A DNA stretch of 64,000 nucleotides from Metellina segmentata (lineage: Eukaryota; Arthropoda; Arachnida; Araneae; Tetragnathidae), in assembly GCA_947359465.1 (NCBI GenBank), contig OX375882.1:51155509-51219508 (forward strand), read 5' to 3'. Both the position numbers and the translations under genes were made by a program. The notes beneath the pieces were generated by a model. The model was not told the origin of the DNA. It was given only the letters and a program-made list of their open reading frames with translations, and made no database searches. Below are positions 58,101-64,000 of this stretch, piece by piece (the first letter of the stretch is position 1; each line of letters opens with the position of its first letter).

Positions 58101-58529
58101 TAATAACGTATATTTTTACTTCAGTTTAGAAATTTACGGTTCCAGTAATTTTCCAATATATAAAATATAGTATAGCTATGGGTAGGCTTTTTTAAAACAT
58201 GCTAACATCATATTAGTATCGCTTGATGGTTTAAAGAATTCCACTAATGCCTTAAATAGCTAATGTTTAGATGCGAAGAGTTTGTAGTATCTGACATGAA
58301 CGATATGAAAAAAAAATATTTGTTGGTACATTTCTTTTACCACTAAGTGTATTAGGCAGCTAGTACCTTTTCGCGAAGGAAAACCTCTCGTGCTAGTTGG
58401 GAACTTAAGTCAAATTATTATAAAAGAAGATATTTTATAATTTTTAATGTATATAATGTATGATTTTTTCATGATAATAAAAATGACTAATTACAAAATA
58501 TTGTTTTTGTGTTCGAGTAGTTATAACAG

Positions 58530-58745
58530 GGCTCCCATATCGGGAAGGTAATCATTGGAGTGGCATGTGAGTAAACATACAACATGCGCAAAGCGTACTC
58601 TTTTTCTGTACATAAAAAATGTCGGTACACACACATGTACACATGCGTATTTAATTCAACTTCACAGGTCTGATTTTGGACGAATGTGTGGATTGGCCAA
58701 ATATGACTTTTGCGCCATAAACCTACGGAAACAACCAACCAAGAC
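58530..58745 (+). repeat. tRNA-derived SINE, family A, copy 4 (body)
   Basis: The tail TTGGCCAAATATGACTTTTG followed by CGCCATAAACCTACGG and AACCAACCAA matches the plus-strand ends of the other copies. The tRNA head is worn. Confidence 0.6.
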
Positions 58746-58854
58746 ACTGTGATAAACTAAATCAATATAATGTGAACTATACAAATAAACCAATTAATAT
58801 CTTTGTCACATTATAAACTAAGCACTAAAGATGCTACTTACCAGGAGAAGACCT

Positions 58855-59052
58855 TTAGTACCATCTGTAAGGATATCCGGCTCCATAAGCGTAGCCATGG
58901 GCATAAGCGGGGGCAGCAGCGACGTATGGAAGAGCTGCTCCAGATGAGGCATAGTGGGACACACTTGCTCCTGGGGTGTGGGTGTTGTAGCCATAGTTGT
59001 AGGCTTGGGCCATGGCGCAGGCGACCATGGCGGCGAATAAGAAAATGGCAAC
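58855..59052 (-). CDS. Secreted Tyr/Gly/Ala-rich peptide, exon 2
   Basis: Exon 2 follows acceptor TTTTTTAG. It encodes VAIFLFAAMVACAMA, completing the signal peptide (cleavage probably after CAMA), then QAYNYGYNTHTPGASVSHYA, APAYAHGYAYGAGYPY and RWY before TAA at 58857-58855. The mature ~52-residue peptide lacks cysteines and is made of Tyr, Ala, Gly, His and Pro, as in small cuticular or other structural secreted proteins of arthropods. Codons are GC-rich (many C-ending) against an AT-rich background, which suggests a highly expressed gene. The precise role is inferred from composition only. Confidence 0.88.
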   Translation of the reverse strand, partial: VAIFLFAAMVACAMAQAYNYGYNTHTPGASVSHYASSGAALPYVAAAPAYAHGYAYGAGYPYRWY

Positions 59053-60749
59053 CTAAAAAAGTAAGATTATAGACTTTTCTTCTACATTCTTCAAAAACTA
59101 TTTATGACATATATTCAATTTTAAACTGACTTCAGGAATGGTATTATTTTACTCAGATGATTAGTTACTTTGTATTGCAAAATAACTTGAATAGATAATT
59201 TACCCCGTAGTTAGAAGTTAGAGAGTAGAACGTTAAAACCAAGATCTTATTGGACGAGATATCTCGTCATTAGCAAAATTGATCAGATCTTGATGAACGA
59301 GATATCTCGTCGAAATCACTTGAAAGGTTAAGGCAGGTAACTGATCTCTATAAAATTATTGATTTGTCTCTAGGACTGATTTAAAAACTTTCGTTTATTT
59401 AAGAAGAATCCTCCCGTTCGATCTGAGCTTCCAAAAGACCTATATTTGACAATTAATGTGATCCTTAGGGATAATCAAAGCAACAATTGCCAGTTGAATC
59501 TCTTAAATTACAGTTGAGTTTAAAGCGATTGATGATTGAACTGGAAAAATTAAATCGATGTTAGTAAACTTGTTAGGTTAAAATTAAAAATTGTTTTTTT
59601 GAGTAAGTTTTCTGGGAATGAGTCAATTTTGCTTAAACTTTGCAACGCAGATGATTCTATATACGACTGAAATACTTGGTAATGAAAGTTTCAAATCATT
59701 GTTTTTATGAGATAAAGCTTCTTGAGAAACACCTAGAAAAATAGATTGTTTAAATGTCTTTATAATGTCTAAGTTGCGTGTTAGAAAATTGAGTTTTAGA
59801 TTAAACATGTACAGAGGACTTTGATGTACAACTGTGGTATGACAATACTTAACTACTCAGAGCTAGAATTTTTTATTTATTGTAATCAAATGAAAAAAAT
59901 TGCAGATTGCTTTATAAGAACTAAACAAGCATTGTTATTTCTGCTAAAAATAAATCGTTGGCAACCAAGTGAAACACAGTCAAACTTTTAAAATATGAGC
60001 TTTTTAGTATATCTATATCAGAATGTGGTGATTTGTATATTGGTGAAGTTCATTAAGTCCTTTTCTCTGTTAAGGAAGGTTAACTTTCTTCTTTACTTTG
60101 TACTTAGTAAGAAAATAATAGAGAGTAGAATTCCTACCCTTCGTTTTTTGAGGACAATGTCGAGTATTTAAGCAGGGTATTTCAATTATTAGCCGAATAA
60201 AACATTGTAATAGAAAGCGATTTAGTTCTAAATAATTATTATTATTAAATTTTGTTGATATTTTTACTTCCACTAATCATAGAAACAGAAGAATCAATAT
60301 TTCTAAAAGCTAACTTTAATTTTCTTCAGACAGTACAATCTAAATTAAAATACAGATTTACTTTGTAAAAATATTATCTAATATTAATTATATTACCATT
60401 GTCTTTATTATCTTATATATAATATTAGAATTCCGTAAAATTTAAACTGTATTTTTTAGAGTTTACTTTTATTTTCGTCAGACAGTCCAATTTAAATTAA
60501 AACAGATTCGTTTAGTAAAAATATTATCTAGTAAATTACTACCATTCTATTTATTTTCTTGTGTCTAATACTTGTGAGATACATATTGTATAGCAATGGA
60601 AACATAATATAAATTGCCATTGGAATTTCGTATTTTTACTAACGCAATCAAAGCATCACACAAATCCAAAAAATTTTGTAACCAAAAAATTTATAAATTA
60701 GTATCCAAAAGATGAATAAAACCTTAACTGAAAAATTGGAGGTACTTAC
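59053..60749 (-). other. Intron of the secreted peptide gene
   Basis: About 1.7 kb, AT-rich, containing a shortened piggyBac-type MITE (59232-59327) and diverged duplicated stretches (TAAAAATATTATCTA at about 60366 and 60516). Confidence 0.7.
59232..59327. mobile_element. piggyBac-type MITE, shortened copy 4
   Basis: Two GACGAGATATCTCGTC-type palindromes (near 59258 and 59297) and a right end CACTTGAAAGG followed by TTAAG are present. The left terminus is missing. Confidence 0.65.
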
Positions 60750-60761
60750 GATAGTCTTCAT
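60750..60761 (-). CDS. Secreted Tyr/Gly/Ala-rich peptide, exon 1 (MKTI)
   Basis: ATG AAG ACT ATC is followed directly by GTAAGT. The context CACCATGA is a good start. A 12-nt coding first exon, phase 0, followed by a long intron inside the signal peptide is the standard layout of arthropod cuticular-protein genes. Confidence 0.88.
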
Positions 60762-60821
60762 GGTGATAGCTTTGCTTTTCTGATAAGTCAAGCAAGTAAA
60801 GTTGGTGAGGAGGGTAGCATA

Positions 60822-60829
60822 TTTATATA
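60822..60829 (-). promoter_or_regulatory. TATA box of the secreted peptide gene
   Basis: TATATAAA on the minus strand lies ~60 bp upstream of the ATG. A start site near 60795-60805 (TCACCA-like initiator) would leave a short 5' UTR of ~40 nt. Confidence 0.7.
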
Positions 60830-61290
60830 CTTACTTTTCGCATAAATTTACGGACCATCATAAAAATAACCTGTATTTCAGAAGAAAAAAAGCCACCCAA
60901 GTCAATAGTTCATTTAAAAGCCGATTGATTGGCTAACGCCCTATTTCACGACTTGGGAAGCAAGAGAAGAAAAGAAAAATATTCTCAACATCTGTTCTCA
61001 TAGGGATGGGACGGAACATATTCCTAGATAGCTGGGATGATATAACATGTCAAGGACGCTTGTTCTTCCCCGAGAACTGAGCAGACAAGATCACCGTTTA
61101 ATTACGAAGACCACACCTTTCTTCCTTTGTTTAGCCTTGGATTCGAATTCCGTGCCCAACGGATCGTGAAAAACGCTCGCAGCTGAAATCCACCGATTTG
61201 TCTATTTATCAGTAGGTGACTGGTGATGCGCTAAAGCGAATGCAACCTGTCAAAATATGTGATATTATTGCAGATTGAAAGCTCATTCTG
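60830..61290. other. Upstream region of the secreted peptide gene
   Basis: It is less AT-rich than average and has no recognised element. It may contain regulatory sequence for the gene on the minus strand. Confidence 0.4.
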
Positions 61291-61925
61291 AAAAGAGTTA
61301 TTTCAATGAAAGTGGATAAAATAGTGTGTGAGCTCACTCATTTGTTCGAAATTTTCACTTATGTGGCGCATTTTCACCATTTCTACAACAATCTTCAAGT
61401 TTGAAGAAAACTTGATGGATAATTATCAGCATAGTTACTATATTTTTATACACGTGTTATTGTTAAAGGCGAAGCTAGATTTGTACAGCCTGAAAATTAA
61501 ATCAGTAATTGTTAAAAGTTGGTTTCAATAAAGGTTAATAAAATAGTGTGAGATCTTGATTAGAACTCATGTTCGAAATTATATCCAACCAAAATCCGTA
61601 GTGTACGTGGGGGTTGGTGTACGTTAAATATACCATGGCCTCAATTCTCCACACGTTGGTGTGATGTGAAAGTTTATAGAGTGGGGTGCCAGCTCATGTG
61701 GTTGAACTCATCATCACACAGTGGTGCAAAATTACTAGGTGTTGCCTTCAGATCTTTCCTTTTTGGATTGATCCGAACTCGCCAATAGCCTGTTATGTTT
61801 CTTCAGTCTATCATCTACAGCGTATAGTCTACGTTAATACAACTACCTACGTAGCCTAAATCTGCAACTAGTATCAATATTTCGAAGTTTGAAGTAAACT
61901 TGAGAGATAATTCTTAGTACAGTCA
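61290..61925. repeat. Old tandem duplication with a SINE-like insertion in the second copy
   Basis: TAAAATAGTGTG and TGTTCGAAATT recur (about 61317/61538 and 61343/61573), as do TTTGAAGxAAACTTGA and GATAATTxTxAG (61399/61888). The second copy is split by the insert at 61605-61855. Confidence 0.65.
61605..61855 (-). mobile_element. SINE-like family B, copy 6
   Basis: The minus strand carries ATAACAGGCTATTGGCGAGT, a CGGATCAATCC core and GCTGGCACCCCACTCTATAA. The head reads CTACGTAGGTAGTTG, as in copy 3. Confidence 0.65.
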
Positions 61926-62118
61926 GTATCGATTATATGGTCAGATCAGCGGTCCAGAAAAATAAGACCATATAAGTGGGATGACCATATATGCGGAACA
62001 ATACTACTCTCGGAAGCTTATTCCGGATGTGATGACTTATTTCAGTGCGCCTTCCGATTAATCTTCTTTATGTTGTGATTTTTATCTCTATTGTTGTGAG
62101 TGATGCTATTTAAACTAA
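61926..62118. other. Single terminus-like motif
   Basis: TACAGTCAGTATCGATTATA at 61918 resembles a mariner/pogo MITE end. An opposite end was not found. Confidence 0.35.
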
Positions 62119-62178
62119 CCCTCCAAGTGGTTTCGACGAGATATCTCGTCCGTCAAGATTCTACCAATTTAGCTAATG

Positions 62179-62179
<1 letters not shown>
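62119..62179. mobile_element. piggyBac-type MITE, truncated copy 5
   Basis: It has the left end CCCTCCAAGTGGTTTCGACG and one GACGAGATATCTCGTC palindrome. It is then cut off by a CA/TA microsatellite. Confidence 0.7.

Positions 62180-62231
<52 letters not shown>
62180..62231. repeat. (CA)n(TA)n microsatellite
   Basis: A compound dinucleotide run follows the truncated MITE. Confidence 0.97.
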
Positions 62232-62233
<2 letters not shown>

Positions 62234-62491
62234 CGCGTAGATTTAAAGTAGGTAGGCTAACCTCTTCGTGTACATTTGCAAAAGGGAGCGAGGACGAAGA
62301 TTACTGATCTCAGCTCGAGACTTTATTATCCACTTGAACTGAGTGATACATCTCCTTTTATACCTTTTCCGAAAATGAATCGAACATTCGAGAATTGGAA
62401 AGTTCTAGGAATTAACATAAATATATTCGTGAAGAAGTGAGAAATAAACAGAGAGGAAACTTTGAAATGAAATCTACTTTTAGGCCATTTT

Positions 62492-62573
62492 CCTCTAGTG
62501 GGATTGGAACTCCGTACCTTCAGATTCGCAGTCAGGTGCAATACCGACTGAGCCACGGTATTCAGACGAAGTG
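62492..62573 (-). repeat. tRNA-like sequence, SINE head
   Basis: The minus strand reads GTGGCTCAGTCGGTATTGCA (A-box), a loop CTGACTGCGAATC, and GGAGTTCCAATCCCA (B-box), about the length of a tRNA. The anticodon stem does not pair well and acceptor-stem ends are lacking, so it is a pseudo-tRNA or SINE head rather than a functional tRNA. Confidence 0.55.
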
Positions 62574-62604
62574 AATAAGTTTTGCTACAATATATATATA
62601 TATA

Positions 62605-63822
62605 CACGGAAGGGGAGCGAAAACATTATGACCTCCTACTCAATAACGCGCTGCGCCTCCTTTGTTCTGCAAAACAGCTGTAACTCGCCTGGGCATAGAT
62701 GTCACAAGTTCTTGGTACATGACTGGAGACAGGTTGTACCAAATGTCTAAGCAGCGGTCACGCAAAGTCGAGGTATTCGGATATGGTGGTGTTTGAGCTC
62801 TGAACTGCCGCTCCATGACACCCCAAATGTGCTCTATCGGATTAAGATCCGAATAGGTATCTGGCAAAACATTAAGTGTATTTCATCAGTATGCTCCTCG
62901 AACCACTCCAACACAATCCGAGCCTTGTGACGTAAGGCGTTGTCCTGCTGGAAGATTCCATTTCCAGTTGGGAAGACAGACGTCATGTATGGAAGCAACT
63001 GATCCGCAATGATAATAGTTTCCAGCGTTAATGGTCTGTTCCACCACAACTACGGGTCTCAGTGTCACCCATGAGAACGTACCCCCAAAGCATAATACAG
63101 CAACCACCAGCCTGTGTATGACCTGCTGTACAAGAGGGGAGCAACTGTTCGCCTGACAGACGGCGTACCCTGACACGACCATCAACGTGATAAATGCGAA
63201 ATTGGGATTCATCTGACCAGGCAACTCTCTTCCACTCATCCATGGTCCAGTCTCGATATTCTCGGACACACTGTAGGCGTAGTTGACGATGACGCTTGGT
63301 CAACAGAGGCAAACGTGTGGGACGTCTGATGCACAGTCCCATATCCAACAGTGACCGCTAAACTGTGTGTTACAAAACACTTGCGCTTGGACCTGTATTG
63401 TATTGGGCTGTCAGCTGAGCCATTGTCTCCAGCCAATTTTGCTTTACCAAGTGGAACAGTCTCCAACGTCCTTTTTCTTTGATGACGCGTGGAGGACCAA
63501 CACCTTGGCGTCTACTGTTGGTGTCACCGTCATTTATCCACTTTGCATGAATATTAACAAGGGCAGATCGTGAACAACCTACTAGTCGTACAGTTTCGGT
63601 GATACTCCTAACGAGACTTCGGGCCATTACGATCTGCCATCTATAAAATTCGCTTAGATCAGAAGCCTTTCCCATCACTCGCAAAAGTAAGTGCAAGAAT
63701 GATTACTTACCTTCTCCAGCAGCAATTAAATACCATTCTCACTTAATCACGGGCCCTCCACGTTATCCAGACGAGTTCATTGAAAAATATGGGAATGGTC
63801 ATAATATTTTGGCTCGTCAGTG
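62605..63822 (-). mobile_element. Tc1-like element with TA duplication
   Basis: The right end, inverted, reads CACTGACGAGCCAAAATATT. The left end CACGGAAGGGGAGCGAAAAC is a diverged match that continues ATTATGACC in both. TA borders lie at 62603-62604 and 63823-63824. Confidence 0.85.
62640..63696 (-). pseudogene. Tc1-like transposase, frameshifted
   Basis: Reading from 63696 downward: an N-terminal helix-turn-helix region ([20 protein letters not shown]), then DEWKRVAWSDESQFRIYHVD with the first catalytic Asp, then IFQQDNALRHKARIVLEWFE with the second, and YSDLNPIEHIWGVMERQF with the final Glu of the DD34E set. At least three frame changes separate these parts, and the usual DNAPxH motif reads DNALRH. 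It ends VTAVLQNKGGAARY. Not functional. Confidence 0.9.
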
Positions 63823-63824
63823 TA

Positions 63825-64000
63825 TATGTATATGTAAAAAATTTTAGTTAGTTATCTTTCAGAAAGAGTGAATTCAAATTTATTTTTGATACCATTGTTT
63901 CAGAACATTTTTAACTATACATAATACAGTATAATTTGAAAGTAGTTTAATTAACTTTACCAGTGATATTTTGTGGCATCGTAGATTACTTTAAACAAAA
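63825..64000. other. AT-rich end of window
   Basis: Nothing recognised. Confidence 0.4.

Noticed and set aside
58803..59072. Frames on the plus strand and the other minus frame at the secreted peptide exon
   Set aside because: They are shadows of the GC-rich codons of the 69-residue peptide; only one frame gives a signal peptide and clean splicing.
62492..62573. Functional tRNA gene
   Set aside because: A- and B-boxes are present but the anticodon stem and acceptor stem do not pair properly and the context is repetitive.
1..64000. CRISPR array, rRNA, prokaryotic operon or phage system
   Set aside because: No regularly spaced repeat-spacer array, ribosome-binding-site-led gene runs or rRNA motifs; spliced genes and animal transposons throughout.

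Overview
The window looks like arthropod nuclear DNA, most likely from a spider or a close relative. It is strongly AT-rich, its genes are split by long introns, it has eukaryotic GT-AG splice sites, and most of it is layered transposable elements. I infer the spider assignment from the repeat content and from the small secreted Tyr/Gly/Ala-rich protein gene; no single sequence proves it. There is no rRNA, CRISPR array or prokaryotic operon.

Host genes. (1) A plus-strand gene of unknown function has two joined coding exons (2857-3648 and 5550-5740) giving an acidic 319-residue protein. (2) The main gene is on the minus strand, 43.5 kb down to 17.5 kb. Nine coding exons (42666-42723 down to 17501-17715) join in perfect phase into a 753-residue protein with eight C2H2 zinc fingers and one AT-hook. 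Two fingers are split across exon junctions and are completed only by the proposed splices. (3) An upstream exon of the same transcript (43199-43483) holds a separate 103-residue membrane/secreted-type ORF that stops 39 nt before the zinc-finger start codon. (4) A plus-strand THAP-domain fragment starts at 43566, head to head with that transcript and only 82 bp away. (5) A minus-strand gene at 58855-60761 encodes a 69-residue secreted Tyr/Gly/Ala-rich peptide of cuticle type, with a 4-codon first exon and a TATA box.

Mobile elements. I could delimit many by matching termini and target-site duplications. They include a hAT element at 7577-8803 with a pogo-like MITE inside it; a hAT relic at 11278-13946 holding a Helitron-type element and a SINE-like insert; a Tc1 derivative with ~230-bp inverted repeats (14030-15113); a mariner (21458-22766) and a Tc1-like element (62605-63822), both with broken transposases; hAT MITEs (30186-30640, 30775-31415, 57303-58100); a pogo-like MITE (35043-35515); a long-TIR element (32897-33863); five copies of a TTAA-flanked piggyBac-type MITE; a short Merlin/ISXO2-like transposase remnant (near 41600); and a nested Helentron-like segment with an endonuclease domain (49945-52452). 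Two SINE-like families recur: one tRNA-derived, and one of 130-200 bp flanked by 12-16 bp duplications.

The zinc-finger gene carries many of these elements in its introns, and its exons remain intact around them. Long stretches (for example 8.8-10.4 kb, 15.3-16.5 kb, 46-47 kb and 52.7-55.3 kb) are AT-rich DNA in which I see no gene.
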